DNA of 64,000 nt from assembly GCA_001939145.1 (NCBI GenBank), contig LSRX01000544.1, forward strand, positions 425,808 to 489,807, in the 5' to 3' direction. The DNA comes from Symbiodinium microadriaticum. Lineage: Eukaryota > Sar > Dinophyceae > Suessiales > Symbiodiniaceae. A model generated the notes under the pieces. It did no database searches, was not told where the DNA came from, and was given only the letters and a program-made list of their open reading frames with translations. Below are positions 54,071 to 64,000 of the stretch, one piece after another (position 1 is the stretch's first letter; each line of letters starts with the position of its first letter). The position numbers and the translations under genes are program-made.

Positions 54071-54674
54071 TCATCCCACTACCAGCTTCGAAGTCACCTG
54101 GGGCCTTCTAAGAAACCGCTGAAGGAAACTCCAGAGCTGCCGACTCCCTGCCCCTGCCTTCCCAAGAGCCTTCCCGCGAAGCTCCCGGAAGCAAACCTGG
54201 CCCAAGCTCCCAAGTCAGCCAGAAAAAACCGAGGCGTTCAACGGCCTGTCACCCCAACTTGACCACGTGAGGATCCCAACGTTGAACCCGCAGCCGTTGC
54301 AGGCCAAAGCCGCACCGGATACTACAGGACTCCGTGCACCAGGGTGCAGCGCACTTAGGTTTCAAGCTTTCGGCCTGCAGACCCACGCGACCTGACTCCT
54401 ACAAAGCTCAAGGCCAGTATGAACTCTGACAGGGCCCGGGTAATATCCGAAAAAAAGGCCCGAAAGACCCATAAGGCCCCTGACCCCGTGGTTCCGACTC
54501 CAGAGCCGACTTGGGTGATCGGGTGATGCCTTTAGACTCTGATCCCGTAACCGTAGGGCCGAGGCCACCCCGGGGGTCTTGGGAAACGGAAGTCCGCTTT
54601 ATGGGGGTGACTAGCCGACCTGGAGCCCCAAAAGCGGTAGCTTTTCAAGCCCTACATGGATAGTTTCGGGATCA

Positions 54675-54745
54675 GGGTCCTTTTGAGGATCCTTTTTCAA
54701 AAGGTGCCGTGCTATGTTGGGGATCTAAACAGGGACCCGAGTTAC
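54675..54745. repeat. Second copy of the 39.7-kb element
   Basis: GATCCTTTTTCAAAAGGTGC followed by CGTGCTATGTTGGGGATC matches the interior of 39722-39817 with a few changes. Confidence 0.65.
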
Positions 54746-55194
54746 AATTCCTACGCCTCTGAGAGTCCCCTGGCCCACAGCTGAAGTTTAGAGCCCAAAA
54801 CCTTCAAGAGCCTTGAGACACATCTCCGTCTCGAAGAACGGAAAGGACCAAAGAAATCAACCCGCAGAGGACTTGTGGTTTGCGTCCCATATAGGATTTG
54901 TAGTACGTACTACAGAGCACCATACTTTTGAGGGTCATGTTCTCCATAGGAAAGACGGCACAGGAGCCCGAGCCACCTGAAGAAGGAAAGCTGAGGATGA
55001 GTCTCTCAAACGGGGAAGAACCGCACAATCTTCTAAGCCCGCAGTTGGATCCGAACAAACGCGCTCGGTTTTAGAATCGCTTCAGGGCCTTTGGGGCTTT
55101 GGGAGTTTAGTCTTTGGGTCTTGGCTTTGGGGCTGTTGGGGCTTATGGATTTCTGTGAGGAAGGCTTGTTATTTCGGTCCTTTGATTTGGGTTT

Positions 55195-55560
55195 TTGTTG
55201 GCATTTTTTGTGGTTTTGCTGTGTTTCCCTTCCTTTCCTGCCTTTGTCACCTCCCTGGGTCCGATGATTTACAGCGCATGGTGCAAGTCTGCTCCCGGCG
55301 TCCTATTATTTACACAGGATGCTCGCTGCGCATGTCTCCCCCAGTGTGCGGTGCATACTTTCCGTCGTTTACAGAGAGTTCTACGTGCTGGCGACATTAC
55401 GCATTGTAAATACGACGACATGACCACTTTTGCCTGTGGAAAGCAATATTTGGGCGAAACGATTTGCGATTTTCGACGGGATTCCGCGAGCCAAGGGGGC
55501 AAGCACAAGTCCTGTGTTCCCGGAACGTACCAGCAATACCATGTGTACGTATGCGTACAT
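55195..55560 (+). other. Dispersed element, + copy
   Basis: Contains TTCCTTTCCTGCCTT and GTCACCTCCCTG. A diverged copy occurs inverted at 56433-56761, and a weaker one, also inverted, at about 54860-55030. ORFs through it look superficially like signal-anchor proteins. Whether it codes for anything is unclear. Confidence 0.5.
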
Positions 55561-55562
55561 GT

Positions 55563-55726
55563 AGATGTTATATATATATATATAGATATGTATGTATGTG
55601 CACAGATACATATTTATATGCTGTCACTATATATAGATAGCTCGATACTTTAGATGTGTATATACATTGAACTCCATATAGATACATGTTTGTGTTTATG
55701 AGGTGTATATATATATATATGGACAG

Positions 55727-55765
<39 letters not shown>

Positions 55766-56425
55766 GATATAGATATAGATATAGATGTAGATGTAGATGT
55801 AGATGTAGATATACATATACATACATACATACATACATACATACATACATGTGTACATGCATACATGCATACATGCGTACATGCATACGTGCATACATGC
55901 ATACATGCATACATACATGCATGCATACATGCATACCTGCATACATGCATGCATGCATACATACATACATACATATATGTATATATGTATGCACATTCTG
56001 TGCATAGCTTGCGGGTATGTATGTATGTATGTATGTATGTATGCATGCATGCATGCATGCATGTATGTCTGTATGCATTTTGCATTCATATGACATACAT
56101 ATATATATATATATATATATCAAAGCATATACATCTGTATATTATATGTATGTATGTATGTGTGTGTGTGTGTGTTTCTATATTCATGAAAATACCTGTA
56201 TGTATGGATATACATGTATATGCACTCATTAATGTCTGCGTGTTTGTGTGTTTTTACACATAATCAGATGCCATATACATGTGTATATATATATATGTAT
56301 ATGTATATGTAAATACATACTTATAGGCGATATTATATACGTATGTATGTGTATATGTATATATAGAGAGAGGGGGTCTATGTACAGAATATGTACATAT
56401 ATATATATACACACATACATATACA
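55563..56425. repeat. 860-bp compound TATA/CATACATG microsatellite
   Basis: TATA, ACATAT, GATATA, CATACATG, GTATGTAT and GCATGCAT blocks follow one another, with a strand switch in the middle (CATACATG before 55975, GTATGTAT after). ORFs of His/Tyr/Met/Cys repeats on both strands are artefacts. Confidence 0.95.
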
Positions 56426-56432
56426 TTATACA

Positions 56433-56761
56433 TTATCTGTCTGTTTTCACGATGGTGATGCAGATTGTGACGACGGCTGCAGTCTGGAGACATAGCTTCA
56501 GTATTCGTGCAAGGTGGATGGAGAATACTTGGCACCAACATTTGTGTAGGTATTCGTGTAGTAGGGTTCCGGGCAGTACATAGCATGATTCCTGTAACAC
56601 AATGTAGTCTGGCCGGCAGTACAAGGGGTGTGGCAGCACAAATATTGATGCGAAGTTTTCTCCATCAAAAAAAGGACGCAGGGAGGTGACCAAGGCAGGA
56701 AAGGAAGGAACACCAGCCAAAAGCAAGAAGGATCAAGCAAAAAGCAAAGCCGAAATAACAC
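56433..56761 (-). other. Dispersed element, inverted copy
   Basis: On the minus strand this contains TTCCTTTCCTGCCTTGGTCA and a diverged continuation of the element at 55195. The two copies flank the microsatellite in opposite orientation. Confidence 0.5.
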
Positions 56762-56837
56762 TCGTGTGACTAGGGTCTAAGAATTGAGGCTTCAAGGGTG
56801 CTTTTGAGCCGTCTGCCTGAAGCATGCAGAGAGCATT

Positions 56838-57134
56838 GTGAGCCGCAAGCAAGGGTTGTGGGTTCCCTCAAGGAAACTGCACAAGCACAGGATGTGTCGT
56901 TGGGGTGGGAGGGGGATTCGCCAATTCATGTTGGGCGTTTCAGGTCTCCGAGCCGAATTAGATTTTGTTAGCCTCGGGACAGGATCGGCAATGGTTTTGA
57001 TTACACTCCTGCAAATACTATTTACTAGTCTACTTATTCAGGCTCCTATGGTTGAACATGTTGCAGATTTTGTACTTAGGATTCAGGACGTGTCAAGTTT
57101 TGCAAGCAGTGCCGTGGCCACGAACCCGGAATAG
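56838..57134 (+). CDS. Possible membrane protein fragment
   Basis: A 98-codon ORF whose second half reads LDFVSLGTGSAMVLITLLQ followed by a hydrophobic span and MVEHVADFVLRIQDVSSFAS. One membrane segment is likely. It may be an exon, not a full gene. No family was recognised. Confidence 0.37.
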   Translation: MSRKQGLWVPSRKLHKHRMCRWGGRGIRQFMLGVSGLRAELDFVSLGTGSAMVLITLLQILFTSLLIQAPMVEHVADFVLRIQDVSSFASSAVATNPE

Positions 57135-57559
57135 AGTCCTGAACCCTGAGATGTGTGTGCAAAGCCGTGGGCTTGGAATACAAGCCCCAGCACAACACCC
57201 CAAACACCTACACGATTAAGCGGCCTGTGGCAGCAAGGTAGCAGTAGAGAGAGCTTGGCTTATGTTCAGGGCTCGCAAGAATGGTGCTGCCTGCTAGTAG
57301 TCAGATTGCGGTATTATGATAGTAACACAGCCGCACCACGGCCAACATGATAGTACCGTGGTTAAAGTTGTTTGGATTTCGATGCGAATGTCACAGACTT
57401 CTGCCTTATAGTGCAGGGCTTAGGGCTTCAATTGGCAAGTGAAATCAAGCGAGAGTCGCACATCTCGACCTGACCCCAGAAACCTGTCGGAAGAAAGCTG
57501 TTTGAGTGACCACCCTGAGCAGCAGCCGGTCATTGAGCACAATTCAGACCAATGAATCT

Positions 57560-60345
57560 CGGCACATCACAGAAAATATTAGGATTCGACTTTTCACAGG
57601 ATTCAATTATGAGCTTCCCACAATTTGCTGCACGAATAGGTATTTTGACATCTTAGACCGAAAGAGAAAGTGATCTCGCCTTAATGTTATATAAATAATC
57701 ATAGCGGATATATAATAGCTAGTGAGATTAGAGAACAATAAATCTCGTATGGATTGCTATTGCTCATTATGCTAAGATATTAATATACGAATACTATAAA
57801 CATAGAAGTATAGTGATAAATAATTAATTCTATTATTATATTAATGATTAATATAATTTCAAACTACTAAGTCAATTCACGAGTATCGAGAAAATCTACG
57901 AAATATTAATATATTGGAGCATTAATTAATATATTTAGTTTTGAAAAAAATTATTCTGATATTGATATTAATTTTATTCTGAGTATTAATACATATTAAT
58001 AGTAAGATTCGATTTTCATATTAATATATATATATATATATGAATTCTTCTATTTGTTATTTTTCTTAAATTAGAATATATATGTTAATATAATTATATA
58101 TGTATTTAAATTAAAGTTTAAATAAAAAAATATATATATATAACTTAAAATCAATATTCTTATAGATTAAATATTAATAATTCTAGAAAAGGATATTTGA
58201 ATTAGGATTATTTGGTATAATATTAGAGGTAAGAAGAGTATAAAGGATGCGGTTGTATTGATATTAATAATATTTTTAAAATTTCGATTAGGATTATTTT
58301 TATATATATAGAAATTTTGTAAAATTATTTTTAGTTTTTCTTAAAATATAGATTTCGGAAATTCTGGAAAAGGATTTATCGTTAATTTATTAATAAAATA
58401 TGTTTTTGATTATGGATATAAATATTTTTTCTTATAATATTCTATAAGGAGAGAGAATATATTTTTTATAGAAAATACTGAATTTATAAAAAGAGTATTT
58501 ATATAATATTGAATTGATATTTTATGCTTTTGATTAATTTGAATTATGGTTATATAGGGAATTCGTGACTAAATTTCGATATTTAGACTAGTGATATGAA
58601 TTCGGATTTCTTTCTAGATTTCGAAATTTGATTTTGAATATTGATACTTCGATAATATCTTATTTTATTCTGAAGGAGCTTGATAAAATAAATATATGAT
58701 AAGGAGATTTCTAAATATTATTATTAGCTTTCACTATTTTTTGGGGAGGAATTAATTAGAGATGTGCCTTGTGGGTGGAGTCTCTGTTCTCTCGTGTTCT
58801 CTCTCTCTTCTTGTGGGAGGGATGGAAAGATTTTGTTCTCTCTTGTAGATTTATTTCAAGCATTTAATTTTAAAACTTTAGCTTAAAATTTATAAGGCTT
58901 AGAATCGATAAGAGCTTAGGAAGGTTTGAGGTATAGATTGATTAGAGGGATCGTCTATGCTCTGCTTCAAGTTTAGAATTAGCATAAAAATGAGGTTTAG
59001 ATTTGGATGATATAAGGTAAGGTTCATGATATTAAAGAAAATAAGAATATGTCGTATTCTTATTGACCGGTCCTCTCTGTGACTCTTGGCCGCCCGCAAC
59101 AGCACCTCACCCAACCGGCCCCCTTCCCTTTACCAGACCATATCGGGGGAGGGGAACAGAACACCAGACGCCTAACCATATATTCTATTTATTTTTTCGA
59201 TGAAAATTCAAAATATATAATTCAAAAATATTTTGGATTATATGAATTTTTTTGGATTTTTATTTTATATCTTATTCTAATAATCTCGACACAATGCTCC
59301 GAATTCTTTGATATTATATCATTATATGGAAGATATAATATCAAATACTATTAGATTATAAAGATGATTTTTCATGGGTCATGATTAGAGAAATTCCTAA
59401 GAATATAGGAGAAAAAGAATTTTTGTTTCTTCTAGCGCCATTGGCTTAGTGTCTTTATAAGATTATATCGATAATAATTTCGGATCTATATAATAGATTA
59501 TCTTATTAAATAGAATTTCAATTTTCATTAATTCAATATTCGGAGTCTTAGCTCTCATTTATATCTTCATGCTTCATCAGATAGAGATAATCCCAGCGGT
59601 CGTCTTTCGGCGAATAAAGATACTTCTAGCCATAAAAATCGAAGATATTTTATCGTACTATTCTCGACTATATATATCGAATAGAAATCAAATTAATATA
59701 GATTTCTTATACATTTTGGATTAATAAAATAAAATTTCATATCTATATATTTATTCTTTCATTATAAAAATCGAAACAGAATTTTATTAGTTTCCAATTA
59801 AATCATATCTATAAATTATGCCAAAAAATTTTTAGATCTCCAACAATAATCGTATCAATCAATCAATATCCAAGAATCGAAATCTTATTATTTTTGAAGA
59901 TCTTAATCAATAAATATCAAGATTTATTATTTCTTATTCTTAACTTATTAATAACATATAATTTTTTTCTCCTCATTACTTTAGAAAATTTGCATCGTAT
60001 TTTATAAGATTTCTAATTTTAAATCTAATCTAATTCTAGAAAATTTCACATATTATAAATGAATTATTATTCAAAATCGAGCAATGAAATTCTCGTCTTG
60101 TCTAATTTCATCTAAATTGTCAATACTCCCAGAACGATTCTATTTATAAAAATAGCTCAAGTAATATCTATAATAATCAAAAACCGAACCTCTCAATCCA
60201 AATTCCATCCTAGAAATCATCTCATCCGGCCGGCCGGCCGGCCACGGCGGCATTTTCTCATCAAATATTTTAAATCTGATTTCTAGAAAATCATCGAAGA
60301 AATTACACGAACACATCGAAAGAATCAAATCTCTCCAGATTTGAA
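57560..60345. other. A+T-rich island with composition switch
   Basis: About 2.8 kb is strongly A+T-rich, unlike everything around it. From 57.6 to 59.05 kb the + strand has more G than C. After a G+C-richer hinge at 59.06-59.16 kb the + strand has more C than G until 60.35 kb. TTTAGGG-type filler is absent. A GGCCGGCCGGCCGGCC run lies near 60227. No ORF looks convincing. Confidence 0.8.
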
Positions 60346-60349
60346 TTCT

Positions 60350-60865
60350 TGGTAAAACAAGCTCTGCACGACCTTTTGGAGATTGTCAAGAAGATGTCCT
60401 CACGCGTCACGGACAAATCTCCATCTTACACGCCCAGATCCCGAAGTCCTACGTGAAATTGTCTAACCTCTCCGATATGCAAGCCCAGTGTACTCCCAGG
60501 TCGCGAGATGAGTGTGATTTGACATGACGGCGAATGGATTCTATCCATGAAATCCAAGAATAGGACAAGATCCATGACAATATCTATGCCAACGAAACCG
60601 TCATGCAAGTATTCATTGACAAGTTCGTGGCTGAGTAGGCACAATGGGGAGGACCAGAAAGGCTAAGGGCGCAGAGTGGAAGATAAAATTAAAAATACCG
60701 GAATGGCTCTCAACAAATACATCTCTGAATCTTCTTCCGACGATACTCGTAGCTCGAGCTCTTGCAAACGACAGGACTAAACTTTTCTTGTGCCAGGCTC
60801 TGCGCAGTGGTTTGGCGCTTTGGCCAGGAAGCGATTACACGGCAGCTGGCTCTGGGCAAGAATAG
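60350..60865 (+). pseudogene. Decayed coding-like stretch, strand uncertain
   Basis: A + frame reads IPKSYVKLSNLSDMQAQC, then TGA, RRMDSIHEIQE, then TAG, then NIYANETVMQVFIDKFVAE and TAG near 60638. It is followed by an ORF at 60644-60865 (WKIKLKIPEWLSTNTSLN). The minus strand of 60426-60644 is fully open instead, so the strand is not certain. No family was recognised. Confidence 0.3.
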
Positions 60866-60964
60866 AAGCTTGGTTGCTGTCTGGTGGGTCAATGTATGCC
60901 GACTAATCATGCTCTGGATCTGAAAGAGGCATGTGACACTCCCTCGGAAACCTCGGTCATTCTA

Positions 60965-60968
60965 AGCA

Positions 60969-61005
<37 letters not shown>

Positions 61006-61239
61006 CAGCAGCAGCAGCAGTAGTAGTAGCAGCAGCAGCAGCAGGAGTAGTAGTAGTAGTAATAGTAGTAGTAGTAGTAGTAGTAACAGCAGTAGCAGGA
61101 GTAGTAGAGCAGCAGGGGCAGGGCCAGTGGCAGCGGCAGTGAGAGCGGTAGTGGAGGAGCAACAGCAGTAGCAGTAGCAGCAAGCGTGCATTGGCTGTAA
61201 AACTAGTAGTAGTAGTAGTAGTAGTAGTAGCAGCAGCAA

Positions 61240-61275
<36 letters not shown>

Positions 61276-61276
61276 C
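60965..61276. repeat. (AGT)n/(AGC)n microsatellites
   Basis: Two blocks, 60965-61105 and 61201-61276, with an interrupted AGC/GGC stretch between. Poly-Ser and poly-Leu ORFs are artefacts. Confidence 0.95.
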
Positions 61277-61299
61277 TTGATAACCCTTTGGCCAGGGAC

Positions 61300-62660
61300 G
61301 AAAATTATTTATGGGTGGGGTCGTTGACATGCGACAGCAGTCATTGTAACAAACGCACCTTTTCGACTCTGCTTGCGACTGTGCAAAGCGAAACGAGTGA
61401 ACGACTGCACAGCTCTAATGCCCATACGTCATTGACGTGTTGGCACAAGAGCTGTGCAGGCGCACCTATTGGGCCATCTGACCCTTCTGAACAAAATTGT
61501 CAATTGCAGCGGCCGTGTCGGAGAGGACCAACCTGCCGGCCAGGATCAAGTTCGATGGTTTTGCGACTCACGGCATTGAACTTCCTGGCCTCCACCCGTT
61601 GTAGGACGTCCGATTCCCTGTAGGAACGACTCCCCGCCTGACAGTCCAGCAAGCGACCAATGTCAATGGATAGAACAGACAGGTTCCAGATAATTAGTCC
61701 CTGCCTGCAGTGGGTTGCCTTCCGCGTCAAGACGACCCGACCTCAATCAACAACTGCAGGCATTCAACTCAGTCGTACTATGCAATGCCAAGCTTCGGAA
61801 CAGCATGCGACTTGTTTTTTCGACTGCACAAACGGAGCGACTGGTGTTGCTTTGCAACACGGTGGTCGACGTCAGGGCGGACAAAACCCACTGGCTGGTT
61901 CACGACTGCAAACTAAGAAACGTCGACTATTTTTGGGCTTGCTGCACATACCAGCCGGTAGGGACGACTACTGCAGTTGTGTTTGACCCCAACAACCGCA
62001 ACCATGAGCTCGACTGTTGGAGCTCATTCTCATTCGTTCCCCAAAAACCTACAAGATACGCCTTGTGCACTCGACTCGATGACGACTGCAGCTGCCAAAA
62101 AGCGAACGAGGTCGCTGCTGTCGTTGATGGTCACCGACTTCGAGCTCCAGCTGAAAGGTCGGCGAGAAGCCACCGGAGCGCCCTCGAGGATCGTCCACTT
62201 TGAGTCGGGCAGACGAGCGATGTGCTTAAGCTGAACAAAATCACGTCTTTTCCACACACTCTGAGCCTGTGTTCGAAGAAAGCGGAGTCCAAGGTAAAAC
62301 GAGTCAAAAGCTACTACTGTACACGTGTGTGCCCAAAACATACCAAATACTTCAAACATACATGTATGGGGTGCCAAAGTTGTTCACCCCGCCCGATACC
62401 CGATGTACGTCTGACATCGAGGATCGCCACAACTTTCACTTCATTCACTTCAAACACAGCTTCCAACTTCAAAGCACACACACTGCAGCAACTCGAAGCA
62501 TGTACACTAGGCGCTATGCACATGTGCACACTCAGGCTCTGGTTCACTCTGGGCGTTAAAAACCCCATGGAGAATAGCGAGCTCGAAAGGCTCGGCATCC
62601 TTGAAAGAAAAGCATCGTGAGCACGCCAGGCTCGCATAAGCAATAAATGCCGGTCCAAGC
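61300..62660. other. Coding-like stretch next to copia element, strand unresolved
   Basis: Several overlapping open frames exist on both strands. Minus 61500-61730 reads GRLLDCQAGSRSYRESDVLQ. Minus 62030-62377 reads KRRDFVQLKHIARLPDSKWT. Plus 61977-62234 reads TRSLLSLMVTDFELQLKGRR. As the region downstream of the copia ORFs on the minus strand, part of it should be the 3' untranslated region and long terminal repeat. TGAACAAC on the minus strand near 62385 is one possible LTR start, not supported by a second copy. Confidence 0.3.
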
Positions 62661-62672
62661 AGCATTCAAATC

Positions 62673-63272
62673 TCATACGTCGGCTGCGTATTTTGTAACA
62701 CACTCCTTGCACACATAGTACGCTTTAAACGTGGACTGGCGTATAGTGTGACAACCTCGATGGTGAAAGCATCTCCCCCCGTCCGTCACGCAGATCTCGC
62801 GGGGGATCCTCGCCACATTGTCTTGTTCATAGTGTCGCATCTGAAGAAATGCATTTTCTTGCGAAAGGACTGTGGCCTCCTCCGCAAGCTTTCTCATACG
62901 CTCCTTGTCACTTCTCTGCTCGGCCCAAAGAGCGTCGCACAGCTTCTGAAGCTCAACAAGCTCCTTGGCTTGCTCACTTTCTGTCCGTCGGGCCTTCCAG
63001 CAGAAATACAAAAGAATAACAATACTGCAAAACATCATGCTGAAAACCAATGTAGTGAAACCTCCTTGATGTTCCAGGCCTCGCTCCACGAAGCCATACA
63101 TCATGAAAAGAAGAACCTCGTGGAACCCAAGTTCCACTGGCACCACCGGTTCAGGCAATGCCTCTGTCTCTGTTCGAGCATTGCTCGACACATGCCATAG
63201 CCACGACCCAAGGCTCAAAGCAATAGCGGAACTCAATATAGCCCAAGCTCTCCAGGCTCGGACCAATGGCAC
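62673..63272 (-). CDS. Extra ORF of copia element: TM, coiled coil, Cys/His motif
   Basis: The 199-codon ORF starts at GTG 63272; its frame is open back to about 63375 and reads AQEDGDDYDDWQVV before that codon, so it may instead be reached from the upstream frame. It has a hydrophobic span (WAILSSAIALSLGSWLW), a second (TTLVFSMMFCSIVILLYFCW), a charged helix likely to be a coiled coil (ELVELQKLCDALWAEQRSDK), and a Cys/His-rich end (GRCFHHRGCHTIR ... VCKECV). It overlaps the RNase H ORF end by 40 bases in the -1 frame. A typical copia polyprotein ends at RNase H, so this is an added module. Its role is unknown. Confidence 0.65.
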   Translation of the reverse strand: MPLVRAWRAWAILSSAIALSLGSWLWHVSSNARTETEALPEPVVPVELGFHEVLLFMMYGFVERGLEHQGGFTTLVFSMMFCSIVILLYFCWKARRTESEQAKELVELQKLCDALWAEQRSDKERMRKLAEEATVLSQENAFLQMRHYEQDNVARIPREICVTDGGRCFHHRGCHTIRQSTFKAYYVCKECVTKYAADV

Positions 63273-64000
63273 AACCTGCCAATCATCATAATCATCTCCA
63301 TCCTCCTGCGCGCCGGGCCTCGAAGAGAAGCAAATCTCGACCGGATGCGGCGCAACTGCACACTTGTCGCAACTTCACTCAAAAGATCATTCCACTCATC
63401 ACACCCAACATCCAAATCTCTGCACTCTGTGTCCACATACTGCTGGGCCCCAAGCATCGCTCGAAACCTCTTCTCGGCCAAAACCTTTGTACCTACATCC
63501 GACGGGTTAACAACACCTGAAACTGGTCCAAACATCAAGACTCGGTCCTTCACCTTCTCCTGCACCCAAAATAGTCTTGCGTCGACGTGTCGAGTCTTTG
63601 CTGAAGGACCTTGGCGGTGCGCAAGCTGTCTAGCAGCTTGATTGTCAATCCTTATCATGCACTGAGGAGTCTCGCCGAGGAGGAAGCAGAGGGTCTGTCG
63701 TAGATAAAGTGCGTCGCACGCAGCTGTGACTGCGGCATACCACTCAGCTTCACAAGAACTCAAAGACACTGTTTTCTGGCCTCGGCAACTGAAGAAGACC
63801 GCTGCCCCGTCGAGGAAATGAACTGCGGCAGACATGGAGCGGCGATTCTGGTGCGAGCCGCACCAGTCTGAATCTGAAAACGTTTCAAGCAAATGATTCA
63901 TGCCATCATGCTGGGTCCCATCCTGCAGTATGCTGTAGCCCTTTGCCTTCGGCGTCAAATGCAACGCGTAACCAGCTGTTGACCTCATGTATGCAGCAAG
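63233..64000 (-). CDS. Ty1/copia Pol, RNase H end (partial)
   Basis: The frame enters from the window edge (LAAYMRSTAG, matching the end of the reverse transcriptase region) and contains the copia RNase H pattern: SDSDWCGSHQNRRSMSA, LSSCEAEWYAA, IRIDNQAARQLA and KTRHVDARLFWVQEKV. The Asp, Glu and Asp expected at the active site are present, with a His in TRHVD. It ends at TGA 63233-63235. Upstream gag, protease, integrase and reverse transcriptase would lie beyond 64000. No stop breaks the visible part, so the copy may be recent. Confidence 0.95.
   Translation of the reverse strand, partial: LAAYMRSTAGYALHLTPKAKGYSILQDGTQHDGMNHLLETFSDSDWCGSHQNRRSMSAAVHFLDGAAVFFSCRGQKTVSLSSCEAEWYAAVTAACDALYLRQTLCFLLGETPQCMIRIDNQAARQLAHRQGPSAKTRHVDARLFWVQEKVKDRVLMFGPVSGVVNPSDVGTKVLAEKRFRAMLGAQQYVDTECRDLDVGCDEWNDLLSEVATSVQLRRIRSRFASLRGPARRRMEMIMMIGRLCHWSEPGELGLY

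Larger units (their letters stand above)
3060..57420. repeat. Pervasive decayed telomere-type filler
   Basis: Between the exons, sequence like GGGTTTAGGGTTCAGGG or CCCTAAACCCGAAACCC occurs almost everywhere, in both orientations, from perfect arrays to barely recognisable text. Cleaner tracts: 10668-10692, 11304-11342, 13509-13580, 16615-16700, 18255-18310, 29578-29680, 44940-45005, 46985-47035, 51170-51245. It stops at the A+T-rich island. Long gene-free stretches such as 6.5-7.7, 19.3-19.7, 26.6-28.6, 41.4-42.1 and 45.0-46.0 kb hold little else. Confidence 0.85.

Noticed and set aside
55568..56586. Long ORFs rich in His, Tyr, Met and Cys on both strands
   Set aside because: They are translations of the TATA/CATACATG microsatellite.
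3060..57420. A true chromosome end
   Set aside because: Telomere-type units are scattered, decayed and in both orientations with a conserved gene between them; no terminal array of one orientation is present.
60884..61330. Poly-Ser, poly-Leu and poly-Thr ORFs
   Set aside because: Products of AGT/AGC triplet repeats.
1..64000. Bacterial-type operons, ribosome binding sites, CRISPR arrays, tRNA or rRNA genes
   Set aside because: None was found on reading both strands; repeat structure and splicing are eukaryotic.

Overview
The window looks like nuclear DNA of a dinoflagellate, possibly of the Symbiodinium type; no species can be read from it. The reasons are: many tiny exons in long introns, GC as well as GT splice donors, AG|G acceptors, a very large amount of decayed TTTAGGG/CCCTAAA telomere-type sequence in both orientations, many microsatellites, and a Ty1/copia retrotransposon end. 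No rRNA, tRNA, CRISPR array or bacterial operon was seen. Single N positions at 29848, 36556 and 45788 show an assembled sequence.

The main result is a gene that ORF calling misses. On the + strand, from about 23.7 to 47.4 kb, short islands spell out a diacylglycerol kinase in the correct order. The catalytic domain comes first (VFVNT / RSGGQQG / GGDGTVGW / LPLGTGNDLAR / WGGGF), then the accessory domain (MSNYFGIG / VDAAVALDFH / IIVLNIPSFGG / GTDLWG / VVGVHGALQLG / GLYKAHRLAQ / LPIEVDGEPMW), then a C-terminal exon with a stop. Most of the splice junctions I could place agree in phase; three or four do not yet resolve.

Layout. 0-2.9 kb: coding-like sequence, including a frameshifted pseudogene. 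3.7-4.1 kb: a frameshifted family-25-like glycosyltransferase. 5-22 kb: many + strand exon-like islands of unrecognised genes in telomere-like filler. 23.7-47.4 kb: the diacylglycerol kinase gene. One of its introns (31.58-37.94 kb) holds a 42-bp minisatellite in blocks of alternating orientation. 47.6-54.3 kb: further exon-like islands, mostly + strand, unnamed. 54.8-56.8 kb: three copies of a short dispersed element around an 860-bp CATACATG/TATA microsatellite. 57.56-60.35 kb: an A+T-rich island whose strand composition flips in the middle. 60.35-62.6 kb: AGT/AGC microsatellites and coding-like islands. 62.67-64.0 kb: minus-strand copia RNase H, followed by an overlapping ORF with two membrane segments, a coiled coil and a Cys/His motif.

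Apart from the kinase and the copia element, gene names are withheld or tentative. Exon calls rest on reading frame, residue composition and splice-site agreement by eye. Transcript data would settle them.
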